Assembly (NCBI GenBank): GCA_021783275.1
Contig: JAJXUA010000004.1
Span: forward strand, 1 to 52,134
Source: Pseudomonadota bacterium
GTDB lineage: Bacteria; Pseudomonadota; Gammaproteobacteria; Burkholderiales; Thiobacillaceae
Length of the DNA: 52,134 nucleotides
Reading direction: 5' to 3'
The position numbers and the translations under genes are program-made. Below, piece after piece: positions 44,484 to 52,134 of this stretch. Positions within the stretch are counted from its first letter, which is position 1, and the number at the start of each line of letters is the position of its first letter. Under the pieces are notes generated by a model. It was not told the origin of the DNA, made no database searches, and saw only the letters and a program-made list of their open reading frames with translations.

Positions 44484-45320
44484 ATGAAACGATTATCGAC
44501 AGGACTCCTGCTGGCGGTGATGCTGCTGGCCGGCTGCGCTACCCAGCCACCCGCGCCCGTGCCCGAGCCCAAGGCAGCCAAGAAACCGCCCGCCACAGCA
44601 AAAAGCGGCGGCTATTATCTGGACGACGGCCCGCCGCCGAATCCGCCGCCCGATCTGGATGCCGTGCCCGACGCGGTACCGCGCGCCGAACCGTTGCACC
44701 GTTTCGCCAATCGCAGCTATGTGGCGCTGGGTGAGTCGTATACGCCGCAAAAGACACTTCAGCCTCACCGCGAAGAAGGTCTGGCTTCCTGGTATGGCCG
44801 TCGTTTTCATGGCAAGAAAACCGCATCGGGTGAAATCTACGATATGTATGCCATGACCGCCGCGCATCCCACGCTGCCGATTCCAAGTTATGCGCGGGTG
44901 ACGGCGCTGGACAATGGCCGCTCGGTGGTGGTGCGGGTCAATGATCGCGGGCCGTTTCACAGCAAACGGGTGATCGACCTGTCGTATACCGCTGCGCACA
45001 AGCTCGGCTACATCCAGCGCGGCAGCACGCGGGTGCGGGTCGAGCGCATCGACCCGGAGGCAGGCGCTGCCCCCGAGCCGCAGGAAACCGGGCTGTTTCT
45101 GCAGGTCGGTGCGTTTGCGCAACAGGCCAATGCCCGGCAATTACTCGATCGCCTGATCCGGGAACTGACGCTGCCTGCGGACCGCACGCAGATTGTGCAA
45201 AAAGGCAGTCTGCACCGGGTGCAGATCGGGCCTTACGCCAGCGATGCCGCTGCAAATACCGACCGTGCGGAACTGCGACAGCGACTCGATCTCGAAGCGG
45301 TATTGCTGCGGCTGCCCTGA
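44484..45320 (+). CDS. rlpA: RlpA family lipoprotein with SPOR domain
   Basis: 278-aa outer-membrane lipoprotein, putative septal lytic transglycosylase. Signal peptide with lipobox LAGC (MKRLSTGLLLAVMLLAGC), a proline-rich linker (about 20-90), the double-psi barrel RlpA domain (EEGLASWYGRRFHGKKTASGE to VRVNDRGPFHSKRVIDLS, with the catalytic Asp in VNDRGPF), and a C-terminal SPOR domain (about 200-278, GLFLQVGAFAQQANARQLLD) that binds denuded glycan. It follows rodA by 17 bp. Confidence 0.93.
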   Translation: MKRLSTGLLLAVMLLAGCATQPPAPVPEPKAAKKPPATAKSGGYYLDDGPPPNPPPDLDAVPDAVPRAEPLHRFANRSYVALGESYTPQKTLQPHREEGLASWYGRRFHGKKTASGEIYDMYAMTAAHPTLPIPSYARVTALDNGRSVVVRVNDRGPFHSKRVIDLSYTAAHKLGYIQRGSTRVRVERIDPEAGAAPEPQETGLFLQVGAFAQQANARQLLDRLIRELTLPADRTQIVQKGSLHRVQIGPYASDAAANTDRAELRQRLDLEAVLLRLP

Positions 45321-45424
45321 GCATCCCGCGACTTACAGGCCGATCATCCCCACGGCCGCACACAATTCAGGCTCACCCCGTGATGGCTGCTTATTCTTTC
45401 CGTACCGTGTTTTCAGGAATCACC

Positions 45425-46540
45425 ATGCATTTTTTCTGGCTGGTTTTCATGCTCGTGGCGTCGTCTGCGGCGGTCGCAGCGCCTGCGGGTATTCATGCGC
45501 GCAGCTGGGTGGTGATCGATCTGGCCAGTGGCCAGGAACTGGCGGGGCATCAGGCCGATTTGCCGCTGGCGCCTGCGTCGCTGACCCAGTTGATGACGGC
45601 CTATGTGCTGTTGACCGATATCCGCAACAACAAGCTGAGCCTGGGCGAAACGGTGACGGTGCCGGAAGCGGCGACGCTGGCCGATGGCGCACGGGTGTTC
45701 CTCAAGACGGGCGATCAGGTCAGTGTCGATACCCTGCTGCAGGCGATGTTGGTGCAATCGGCCAGCGATGCGACGCTGGCGCTGGCGATCATGTCGGATG
45801 GCAGCGAGGCCGCTTTTGTGACGCGGATGAATCGCGAAGCGCAGCGTCTGGGGATGCGCAAAACCCGTTTCATGAACGCCACCGGCCTGACCGAGCCCGG
45901 CCACGAATCCACCGCGCATGACCTGGCCATCCTGTCACGCGCGCTGCTCCGGGATTTCCCCAATCGCCAGGGATTTTTCACCCAGAAAGAGATCGCATTC
46001 AAGGGGCTGACGTATTACAACGGCAACCGCCTGCTGTGGCGTGACCGTACCGTGGACGGCCTGAAAGTGGGGCGCACGACGCAGGCGGGCTATTGTCTGG
46101 CGGTATCGGCCCGACGCGGCGAACAGCGTCGCATTGCCATCGTGCTGGGGGCGCGTTCCGACAGCCAGCGTACCCAGGATGGCCTCAAATTGCTGAACTA
46201 CAGCTTCGAGAATTTTGACAGCGCGCGCCTGTATCGCGGTCGGCAGACGGTAAAGACCCTGGAGGTATACCGGGGTGCACGGAATACCGTACACCTCGGC
46301 TTTGCGCAGGACTTTTACCTGCTGGCACCGCAGGGCAGCCTGCCGCGCATCAAGGCTCAGATCCTGACCCGGCAGCCGGTGGTTGCCCCCATTACCCTGG
46401 GGCAGCAACTGGGCACGCTGCGCTTGACGCTTGATGGCAAATTGCTCGGGGACTATCCGCTGCGTGCCCTGAATGATGTCAAGGTGGCGGGCATACTGGG
46501 TCGGGGCTGGGACTCGATCCGGCTGATGTTTTCAAAATGA
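45425..46540 (+). CDS. PBP5-like D,D-carboxypeptidase homologue with degenerate active site
   Basis: 371-aa exported protein of the DacA/PBP5 (S11) family by position and fold: signal peptide (about 1-19), then DLASGQELAGHQADLPLAPAS, TYYNGNRLLW, VDGLK and AGYCL blocks, and the C-terminal beta domain. All three catalytic motifs are altered. SxxK reads S52-L-T-Q55 (TCG CTG ACC CAG), SxN reads S112-A-S114, and KTG reads K214-V-G216. The general-base lysine is lost, so carboxypeptidase activity is unlikely; the frame is otherwise intact, pointing to a maintained pseudoenzyme. Start at 45425; an upstream in-frame ATG at 45380 is poorer. It overlaps dat by 4 bp and follows rlpA. Confidence 0.88.
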   Translation: MHFFWLVFMLVASSAAVAAPAGIHARSWVVIDLASGQELAGHQADLPLAPASLTQLMTAYVLLTDIRNNKLSLGETVTVPEAATLADGARVFLKTGDQVSVDTLLQAMLVQSASDATLALAIMSDGSEAAFVTRMNREAQRLGMRKTRFMNATGLTEPGHESTAHDLAILSRALLRDFPNRQGFFTQKEIAFKGLTYYNGNRLLWRDRTVDGLKVGRTTQAGYCLAVSARRGEQRRIAIVLGARSDSQRTQDGLKLLNYSFENFDSARLYRGRQTVKTLEVYRGARNTVHLGFAQDFYLLAPQGSLPRIKAQILTRQPVVAPITLGQQLGTLRLTLDGKLLGDYPLRALNDVKVAGILGRGWDSIRLMFSK

Positions 46541-47412
46541 TTGCGTATCTCAACGGCACGTTTCTGCCGCTGGATCAGGCCCGCATACCGGTACTGGATC
46601 GCGGCTTTGTGCTGGGTGACGGCGTGTACGAACTGGTGCCGGTGTATTCCGGCACACCGTTCCGGCTGGACGCGCATCTGGCACGGCTGCAACGCAGCCT
46701 CAACGGCATCCGCCTGCCCAACCCGCATGGTCTGGCGCGCTGGCGAGAGATTATTGGCGAACTGATCGCCGCGCAGGATTTTGCCGATCAAACGGTATAC
46801 ATCCAGATTACCCGGGGCGTTGCACCGCGTGACCACGCGTTTCCAGCGGGCATTGCGCCTACGGTTTTTCTGTACGCGCAGCCGCTGCGTACGGCCACTG
46901 CTGAGCAAAAAACTGCGGGCGTATGCGCGATCACCGCGCCCGATCCGCGCTGGCAGCATTGCGATATCAAGGCCATCTCGCTGCTGGCCAATGTATTGAT
47001 GCGGCAGCAGGCGGTGGAAGCGGGCTGTGCCGAAACCGTGATGCTGCGCGATGGCTGGCTCACCGAAGGGGCCGCGAGCAGCATCGTCCTGGTCAAGGCC
47101 GGGGTGGTGATTGCGCCGCCACTGTCGCCGCACCTGCTGGCCGGGATTACCTATGAACTGGTGCTGGAACTGGCAGCCGCGCACGGCATCCTGCACGAAG
47201 TTCGTCCGGTGGCTGAGGCCGAACTGCGTTCCGCAGATGAAATCTGGATGCTGTCGTCCACCCGGGAAATCATGCCGGTCGTCCGGCTCGACGGGGTGGC
47301 GGTGGGTTCGGGCGCACAGGGGCCGATAGCGCGGCAGATGGACGCGCTGTATCAGACCTACAAACAGGACGTGATGCGTGCTTCGCCCGACAGGGGTGGT
47401 TTGCCGTCATAA
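46537..47412 (+). CDS. dat: D-amino acid aminotransferase (class IV PLP enzyme)
   Basis: 291-aa fold-type IV transaminase, giving D-glutamate or D-alanine for the cell wall or acting on branched-chain-type substrates. The PLP lysine is K145 in DIKAISLLANVLMRQQA, the same number as in Bacillus D-amino acid transaminase. YLNGTFLPLDQARIPVLDRGF at the start and EGAASSIVLVK (phosphate cup) fit. It overlaps the PBP5-like gene by 4 bp and precedes ybeD-lipB, the usual betaproteobacterial order. Strict D-specificity is inferred from family and context. Confidence 0.9.
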   Translation: MIAYLNGTFLPLDQARIPVLDRGFVLGDGVYELVPVYSGTPFRLDAHLARLQRSLNGIRLPNPHGLARWREIIGELIAAQDFADQTVYIQITRGVAPRDHAFPAGIAPTVFLYAQPLRTATAEQKTAGVCAITAPDPRWQHCDIKAISLLANVLMRQQAVEAGCAETVMLRDGWLTEGAASSIVLVKAGVVIAPPLSPHLLAGITYELVLELAAAHGILHEVRPVAEAELRSADEIWMLSSTREIMPVVRLDGVAVGSGAQGPIARQMDALYQTYKQDVMRASPDRGGLPS

Positions 47413-47433
47413 AGTATGAAGGAGGGCACATTC

Positions 47434-47718
47434 ATGAGCGACACCGACACCCTGCTGGTTTTTCCGACCGACTTTCCGATCAAGATCATGGGCGCAAGCC
47501 GACCGGCACAGGATGGCGGCGATGAATTTGCCCGCAGCATGATTGCCATCGTGCAGCGCCACGCGCCGGATTTTCGTGCCGACACCGCTGAAATCCGCGC
47601 CTCCAGCAACAGCACATATCTGGCGGTGACCTGCGTCGTACGCGCCACCTCGAAAACGCAGCTCGATGCGATTTATCGCGAGATCAGCGCGCATCCGTGG
47701 GTGAAGATGGCGTTGTGA
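47434..47718 (+). CDS. ybeD: DUF493 family protein YbeD
   Basis: 94-aa alpha/beta protein with an ACT-like fold: [48 protein letters not shown] and HPWVKMAL. Function unclear; almost always upstream of lipB and thought to be regulatory. The start at 47434 ([14 protein letters not shown]) has a perfect AAGGAGG eight to nine bases upstream, deciding against the ATG at 47416 that contains it. Its stop overlaps a GTG of lipB (GTGA). Confidence 0.9.
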   Translation: MSDTDTLLVFPTDFPIKIMGASRPAQDGGDEFARSMIAIVQRHAPDFRADTAEIRASSNSTYLAVTCVVRATSKTQLDAIYREISAHPWVKMAL

Positions 47719-48353
47719 GGATCAGCGGACAGGGGGCAGAAGGCAGCGGACAGCAGGTCATCGTGCGCACGCTGGGGCGCGTCGAATACGAGCCGACCTG
47801 GCGGGCGATGCAGACGTTTACAGCGGCGCGCAGCGATATCACGCCCGACGAAATCTGGTTACTGGAACACCCGCCGGTCTACACCCAGGGGCAGGCGGGC
47901 AAGCCCGAACACCTGATTGCGCCCACCCGCATTCCTGTCATTCCCATCGACCGCGGCGGGCAAATCACGTATCACGGCCCCGGGCAGACCGTCGTCTACG
48001 TGCTGGTCGATCTGCGCCGGCGCGGCTACGGCATCCGCGAACTGGTCACGCGGCTGGAGCAGGTCGTGATCGACTTGCTGGGCGAGCACGGCGTAGCGGC
48101 CGAGCGTATTGTCGGCGCGCCCGGCGTGTACGTGCGCGGCGCAAAAATCGCTGCGCTCGGCCTGCGCGTCAAACACGGCTGCACGTATCACGGCCTGGCG
48201 CTGAATGTGGCGATGGACCTCGCGCCGTTTGCCGCGATCAATCCCTGCGGCTATGCGGGGATGGCGGTGACCGATTGCCGGTCGCAGGGTGCAACGCTGA
48301 CACCGGCAGGGGCGGGCGCAGCATTGGCCTGTGCTTTGCAGGCCACGCTATAG
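47715..48353 (+). CDS. lipB: Octanoyl-[acyl-carrier-protein]:protein transferase
   Basis: 212 aa from the GTG at 47715. Moves octanoyl from ACP to lipoyl domains, the first step of lipoate assembly. Catalytic Lys in [13 protein letters not shown] and Cys in INPCGYAGM are intact, as are [12 protein letters not shown] and [12 protein letters not shown]. The first about 16 residues come from a GACAGGGGGCAGAAGG-type low-complexity tract; family homology begins at [13 protein letters not shown], so a GTG at 47763 is a good alternative start. The TAG stop lies inside the IscR-type operator of the next gene. Confidence 0.93.
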   Translation: MRISGQGAEGSGQQVIVRTLGRVEYEPTWRAMQTFTAARSDITPDEIWLLEHPPVYTQGQAGKPEHLIAPTRIPVIPIDRGGQITYHGPGQTVVYVLVDLRRRGYGIRELVTRLEQVVIDLLGEHGVAAERIVGAPGVYVRGAKIAALGLRVKHGCTYHGLALNVAMDLAPFAAINPCGYAGMAVTDCRSQGATLTPAGAGAALACALQATL

Positions 48354-48374
48354 TTGACTGATTTAGTCGGATAT
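48350..48374 (+). promoter_or_regulatory. IscR type 1 operator/promoter of the trpD2-Rieske operon
   Basis: Reads ATAGTTGACT then GATTTAGTCGGATAT. It matches the IscR type 1 consensus ATASYYGACT-RWWWYAGTCRRSTAT at every defined position but one (A for S). The TTGACT inside it can serve as -35, with TATCCT 18 bp downstream (48378-48383) as -10. Transcription would start about 17 nt before the trpD2-like ATG. Binding of [2Fe-2S]-IscR here would block RNA polymerase. Confidence 0.72.
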
Positions 48375-48406
48375 AAGTATCCTTGCGGCTTCCATTGGAG
48401 TTATTT

Positions 48407-49522
48407 ATGCGCACCGACACCCTGCCGTCCGACCCGAAACTCCTGATGCGCTCAATCATCCAGCGCATCGCCACGGGGCCCGACCTGTCCAAGGACATCA
48501 GCCGCACCGAAGCGCATCTCGGCACCAAGGCGATCATCGATAACGTCATCGACCCGGTTCAGGTCGGCATCTATTTCATTGCGCTGCGGATGAAGCGCGA
48601 GACCATGGACGAAAACCGGGGCGTGCTCGACGCGGTGCTGGAAACGACCCGGCGCGTTACCGCGAGCGTGGACGAAGTGGTGGATATCGGCGACCCCTAT
48701 GATGGCTATACCCGTTGTCTGCCTGCCGCGCCGTTTCTGGGCCCGCTGCTGGCCGAACTCGGCGTGCACGTGGTGTCGCATGGTCTGGACAAGGTGGGCC
48801 CCAAGTATGGCGTGACCGTGCGCCACGTGCTCGAAGCTGCGGGCGTACCGGTGAACCTGTCACCGGAGCAGGCGGCGGCGCGGCTGGCGGATGCGGCGCT
48901 GGGCTGGACCTACATCGACCAGGCGCAATCCAATCCGGGGATGCATAACCTGATTCCGCTGCGCACGCAGATGATCAAGCGCCAGGTATTGACGACGGTG
49001 GAGGTGCTGTCGAAGCCCATCGTCGGCAAGCTCAAAACCCACTTTGTTACCGGCTATGTCCATAAACCCTATCCGCCGGTGTACGCCGAACTGGCGCGCG
49101 TGGCGGGATTCGAAACGGCCTGTATCGTGCGCGGCGTGGAAGGCGGCGTGATTCCCTCGCTGCGTCAGGCGGGCAAATATTTCCATTACCACGACGGCGC
49201 GGAAGAAATTGAGGCGAGCATCGATCCGGTTGCCCTGGGCATCAGCCAGCCGGTGCGTGCGGTGCCGCTGCCGGGCAGCGTTGCCACCGAAGAAGGTGCC
49301 GACGAAATCGTCGCCGCCATCGATATCAAGGCCACCGCACACGCTGCGGCCGAGGCCGGCGTGCTGGCGCTCAAGGGGGATCGTGGCGCGACTTACGATT
49401 CGCTGGTGCTGGCGGGTTCGATCATCCTGCATCACGTGGGCAAGGCCGCGAGCATTGCGGACGCGGCCGCACAGATCCGCGCGGTGCTCGATTCCGGGCG
49501 TGCCGTGGCGCGGGTGAAATGA
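48407..49522 (+). CDS. TrpD2/YbiB-like phosphoribosyltransferase-family protein
   Basis: 371-aa protein with the fold of anthranilate phosphoribosyltransferase (nucleoside phosphorylase-like family 3): an N-terminal helical domain (LLMRSIIQRIATGPDLSKDISRTEAH), then the larger alpha/beta domain. The PRPP-binding GTGGD and KHGNR motifs of true TrpD are replaced by DIGDP and a SHGLDKVGPKYG stretch, so it is not the tryptophan enzyme. YbiB/TrpD2 relatives bind nucleic acid, which is family knowledge. Start at 48407, with TTGGAG upstream. It overlaps the Rieske gene (ATGA) and lies behind an IscR-type operator. No other trp genes are nearby. Confidence 0.8.
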   Translation: MRTDTLPSDPKLLMRSIIQRIATGPDLSKDISRTEAHLGTKAIIDNVIDPVQVGIYFIALRMKRETMDENRGVLDAVLETTRRVTASVDEVVDIGDPYDGYTRCLPAAPFLGPLLAELGVHVVSHGLDKVGPKYGVTVRHVLEAAGVPVNLSPEQAAARLADAALGWTYIDQAQSNPGMHNLIPLRTQMIKRQVLTTVEVLSKPIVGKLKTHFVTGYVHKPYPPVYAELARVAGFETACIVRGVEGGVIPSLRQAGKYFHYHDGAEEIEASIDPVALGISQPVRAVPLPGSVATEEGADEIVAAIDIKATAHAAAEAGVLALKGDRGATYDSLVLAGSIILHHVGKAASIADAAAQIRAVLDSGRAVARVK

Positions 49523-49830
49523 TGGGGGGATTTGTCGCCATCGCCGCCGCCGACGAACTCAAACCGGCGCAGATGAAACGCGTCGTCGTCGAAGGTAAAA
49601 AACTCCTGCTGTGCAATTCGGGGGGCACGCATTACGTTGTCGATGAAATGTGCAGCCACGAGGACTACTCGCTGTATCTCGGCTGCATCAAGGACGGCAA
49701 GATCAAGTGCTCGCTGCACGGCAGCTATTTCGACCTCACGACCGGTCAGCCCACCTGCGACCCGGCGGACGAGCCAATCCGCACCTATGCAGTCAAGGTC
49801 GAGGCCGGGCAGATCTGGGTGCAGGTTTAG
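49519..49830 (+). CDS. Rieske-type [2Fe-2S] ferredoxin
   Basis: 103-aa soluble Rieske protein. The cluster motif CxH-x17-CxxH is complete: CSH (EDYSLYLGCIKDGKIK) then CSLH, followed by GSYFDLTTGQPTCDPADEPI, as in dioxygenase-type Rieske ferredoxins. It would carry electrons to an unidentified partner. No oxygenase or reductase gene is in the window. It is translationally coupled to the TrpD2-like gene by an ATGA overlap. Start at 49519; the next ATG (49522) is equally possible. Confidence 0.92.
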   Translation: MMGGFVAIAAADELKPAQMKRVVVEGKKLLLCNSGGTHYVVDEMCSHEDYSLYLGCIKDGKIKCSLHGSYFDLTTGQPTCDPADEPIRTYAVKVEAGQIWVQV

Positions 49831-49841
49831 CCTGCTGGCGG

Positions 49842-50381
49842 CTATTTCGCCAGCAGGGCCCGGATGCTCGCAACCAGCGCCGGATGGTCAAACTCGCGGC
49901 CGCCCACCGCCGTCGCCACGATACGGCCCTGTTGATCGACCAGATACGTCGTCGGCAGGCCTTTCACGTTCCAGGCCTGCATGGCACGGCTGCGGGTGTC
50001 GAGCAGCAGCGGAAAATCGGGTGCGAGATCGAGCTGGCTGGTAAACGCCAGCACCGTGTCGGCATCCTCGCCCACATCCACCGCCCACACTTCAAACGCC
50101 TCACCCGCCAGTACGGTTTTCAGACGCTGCATCGACGGCATCTCGCGCCGGCACGGCGGGCACCAGGTCGCCCAGAAATTCACCAGCACGACCTTGCCGC
50201 GCAGCTGTGCGAGATCATGCGGTGTGCCGTCGATATCTTTCAGACGCAGGGCTGGCGCGGCCTGGGGCACCTGAACCGTCAGGGTATGGGCGAGCGGCGG
50301 CAAGTCGGCTGCCACAGCGGCAGGCATCGCCAGCATGCCCAGCAGGAATGTGGCCGCAGCCAGGGACTTACATGGGGTCAT
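49842..50381 (-). CDS. TlpA-type periplasmic thioredoxin
   Basis: 179-aa exported thiol-disulfide protein. Signal peptide (about 1-25, ending AMPAAVAA), then a TlpA/ResA-like thioredoxin domain: PALRLKDIDGTPHDLAQLRGKVVLVNFWATWCPPC with active-site WCPPC, and the cis-Pro loop VKGLPTTYLVD. It acts in the periplasm, likely reducing disulfides, for example in cytochrome c or metal-centre assembly. The ATG at 50381 is preferred over a GTG at 50387; both overlap the upstream gene's 3' end. Confidence 0.9.
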   Translation of the reverse strand: MTPCKSLAAATFLLGMLAMPAAVAADLPPLAHTLTVQVPQAAPALRLKDIDGTPHDLAQLRGKVVLVNFWATWCPPCRREMPSMQRLKTVLAGEAFEVWAVDVGEDADTVLAFTSQLDLAPDFPLLLDTRSRAMQAWNVKGLPTTYLVDQQGRIVATAVGGREFDHPALVASIRALLAK

Positions 50382-50925
50382 CAGCACATTGCACTTCCTC
50401 GAGACTTCCTGAAAACGGGATCGCGTTGACGCGCCAGCTGAAACGCAGATTGAAACGCTGGCCGCGTGGCACGCGATACGCTGTCATGCCCTGGTTCCAG
50501 TCGCCCGGCGCAAAGGTCTGGGTGGCGGGAATCTGCGCCCAGGCAAACGCGATGCGCGCGGATTCGGGTTCGCCGAGTTGCTGCCATACATCGTCCCATG
50601 CGGCTTTGCTGCGGATCGATCGTGTCTTGCCCGCATAGTCATAGCGCCAGTCCGCAAGGCGATGTTCGACAGGCGTGGTGCCAGTATTGCGTATTACGGT
50701 CATGAACACGCATTCGGCAGCATAGCGCGCCACCGCCGCAGCGGAAAACCCGCGCGCCAGATAAAAGGCGCGCACCTGATCGGGGCTGATCTGGGTCAGA
50801 CGCACCTGGATGCCGGCGGTTTCGGTCTGCCAGGTGGCGAGTCCGGTCTCGGGGTCGAGGCTGGGGGTGCTGGCGTTGACGACCAGTGGCCAAGTAATCA
50901 GTACGCTCAGGACACAGCGGAGCAT
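50368..50925 (-). CDS. Exported protein of unknown function
   Basis: 185-aa protein with a signal peptide ([19 protein letters not shown]) and no membrane segment beyond it. The mature part looks beta-rich: [53 protein letters not shown], and a late [17 protein letters not shown]. Two cysteines are present in the mature protein (YAAECVFM and EVQCADD). I recognise no family. It overlaps the TlpA-type gene by 14 bp, so it may be a redox partner or client of that thioredoxin, which is inference. Divergent from lipA over 36 bp. Confidence 0.7.
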   Translation of the reverse strand: MLRCVLSVLITWPLVVNASTPSLDPETGLATWQTETAGIQVRLTQISPDQVRAFYLARGFSAAAVARYAAECVFMTVIRNTGTTPVEHRLADWRYDYAGKTRSIRSKAAWDDVWQQLGEPESARIAFAWAQIPATQTFAPGDWNQGMTAYRVPRGQRFNLRFSWRVNAIPFSGSLEEVQCADDPM

Positions 50926-50961
50926 AGGCTAGAATCCGGTTTCAATTGCACGGCGAGAATT

Positions 50962-51888
50962 ATGGCAGACCCCATCCAGCACAAAGGCGCGGCGAAAACC
51001 GCGCGCATCCCGATCAAGATCGTCCCGCAGGAGCGGATGCGTCTGCCGCCGTGGATCCGCGCGAAAGCGCCGAGCCTGCCGAATGTCGCGCGCCTGAAAG
51101 GCATCCTGCGCGAAGCGAAGTTGCACACGGTGTGCGAGGAAGCGTCGTGCCCGAACCTCGGCGAGTGCTTCGGTCACGGCACGGCGACCTTCATGATTCT
51201 GGGCGACCTGTGTACGCGGCGTTGCCCGTTTTGCGACGTGGGGCACGGCATACCGCTACCGCCGGATGTGGACGAGCCGCGTCATCTGGCCGAGACCATC
51301 GCGCTGATGGCGCTAAAGTACGTGGTGATCACGTCGGTCGATCGCGACGACCTGCGCGACGGCGGGGCACAACATTTCATCGACTGCATTTCGGCGGTGC
51401 GGGTCGCGTCGCCGCAGACGAAAATCGAAATTCTCACGCCGGATTTTCGGGGACGGCACGACCGTGCTTTGCAGATTTTGAACGCGGCGCCGCCGGATGT
51501 GATGAACCACAACCTCGAAACCGTGCCGCGCCTGTACAAGGCGGCGCGCCCCGGCGCGGATTACGCGCATTCGCTGAAGTTGCTGAAGGACTTCAAGGCG
51601 CAGCACCCGGACGTGCCGACCAAGTCCGGGCTGATGCTGGGCTTGGGCGAGGAGGACGACGAGATTCTGCAAGTGATGCGTGATCTGCGCGCGCACGACG
51701 TCGATATGTTGACACTCGGGCAGTATTTGCAGCCGTCTAAACACCACCTGCCGGTGCTGCGCTTTGTGACGCCGGAGCGTTTTGCGCAGTTCGAGCAGGA
51801 GGCGCTGGCGATGGGTTTTTCCAACGCTGCCTGCGGGCCCATGGTGCGCTCCAGCTATCACGCCGACCAGCAGGCGGCAGGGGTATAG
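50962..51888 (+). CDS. lipA: Lipoyl synthase
   Basis: 308-aa radical-SAM enzyme that inserts two sulfurs into octanoyl groups. Both clusters have their ligands: the auxiliary cluster [12 protein letters not shown] and the radical-SAM CTRRCPFC; the family-specific C-terminal RSSYHA serine is present. [26 protein letters not shown] and [10 protein letters not shown] are further matches. Start at 50962 ([17 protein letters not shown]). A TAGAAT -10-like hexamer lies at 50930-50935 in the divergent region. lipB and lipA are usually adjacent in this lineage; here four genes separate them. Confidence 0.96.
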   Translation: MADPIQHKGAAKTARIPIKIVPQERMRLPPWIRAKAPSLPNVARLKGILREAKLHTVCEEASCPNLGECFGHGTATFMILGDLCTRRCPFCDVGHGIPLPPDVDEPRHLAETIALMALKYVVITSVDRDDLRDGGAQHFIDCISAVRVASPQTKIEILTPDFRGRHDRALQILNAAPPDVMNHNLETVPRLYKAARPGADYAHSLKLLKDFKAQHPDVPTKSGLMLGLGEEDDEILQVMRDLRAHDVDMLTLGQYLQPSKHHLPVLRFVTPERFAQFEQEALAMGFSNAACGPMVRSSYHADQQAAGV

Positions 51889-51916
51889 TCCTGCGCGTCT
51901 CTGCGCTGGGGAAGCC

Positions 51917-52134
51917 TCAGGTTGCGCCGTTCCGGCGTACGCCGCGCATCCCCGCCAACGTCAACAAACCCAGCATCATCAGCGCCAGACCTGAAGGCTC
52001 GGGTATGGACGTTGTGCGCGTCGTCTCCGCGACTTCGTCGTCCAGTGTGCCATTGCCGTAGGTGTCCGTCGGCAACAAGGCCGCAGGATTTTGCTCTTCC
52101 GGCAGGGGCGCAAATGAGGCAGGTGCGCCCGGCC
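51917..52134 (-). CDS. PEP-CTERM sorting-signal protein (C-terminal part, runs off the right edge)
   Basis: The last 72 codons are visible. The end is a textbook PEP-CTERM signal: IPEPSGLALMMLG, then a hydrophobic helix LLTLAGM, then RGVRRNGAT and stop. Before it is a low-complexity stretch with Thr, Asp and Pro (PTDTYGNGTLDDEVAETT). Exosortase would cut this tail after export and hold the protein in or send it through the outer envelope. The rest of the protein lies outside the window, so no function can be given. Confidence 0.82.
   Translation of the reverse strand, partial: PGAPASFAPLPEEQNPAALLPTDTYGNGTLDDEVAETTRTTSIPEPSGLALMMLGLLTLAGMRGVRRNGAT

Overview
The window comes from a GC-rich Gram-negative bacterium, most likely a betaproteobacterium of the Nitrosomonadales/Rhodocyclales type. 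The case rests on gene neighbourhoods (gatCAB diverging from mreBCD-mrdA-rodA-rlpA, dat-ybeD-lipB, xth diverging from pyrE, torF-glnK-amtB), a PEP-CTERM sorting signal at the right edge, and dispersed repeats such as TTCGACAGGCTCAGG. No rRNA, tRNA, CRISPR array, phage or transposase gene was seen.

Layout. 1-4025: the 5' part of metH, a rhodanese protein, a degenerate intergenic repeat, comM/yifB and ubiK. 4089-6922: a nitrogen-control unit, torF-glnK-amtB, whose upstream region carries two NtrC-type dyads 31 bp apart, an IHF consensus match and a sigma-54 -24/-12 element; it ends in a strong intrinsic terminator. 7224-17558: a compact eight-gene minus-strand operon, mgdABCD-gmaS-mgsABC, encoding the complete N-methylglutamate route of methylamine oxidation, divergent from an XRE-cupin regulator and a GNAT acetyltransferase. 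17548-19731: a PAS-PAS-GGDEF-EAL protein. 20037-21984: a P-loop ATPase overlapping a MetA-family homoserine acyltransferase. 22120-26005: an MCE-type lipid transporter (STAS-permease, ATPase, MCE protein, lipoprotein) and a DUF4426 protein. 26015-28605: ampG, a toxin-antitoxin pair and a TauE/SafE-like membrane protein.

28683-33531 is a defence island in one minus-strand operon: mntA-hepT (AMPylating antitoxin and HEPN RNase toxin), an MmeI-like type IIL restriction-modification enzyme and a class II Fic protein. It sits just downstream of xth. The restriction enzyme gene has absorbed two unrelated dispersed repeats in frame.

34360-38826: pyrE, a DUF4124 protein and gatCAB. 38953-48353: the cell-shape and peptidoglycan set (mreBCD, mrdA, rodA, rlpA, a PBP5-like protein, dat) running into ybeD-lipB. 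The PBP5-like protein has lost all three catalytic motifs and looks like a pseudoenzyme. 48350-49830: a TrpD2-like protein and a Rieske protein behind a near-consensus IscR type 1 operator. 49842-51888: a TlpA-type thioredoxin and an unknown exported protein, divergent from lipA. The window ends inside a PEP-CTERM protein gene.

Overall this is mostly housekeeping chromosome with three accessory blocks: methylamine/nitrogen use, the defence operon, and the putatively iron-sulfur-regulated Rieske unit. Family assignments are from motif and context recognition; no database search was run.
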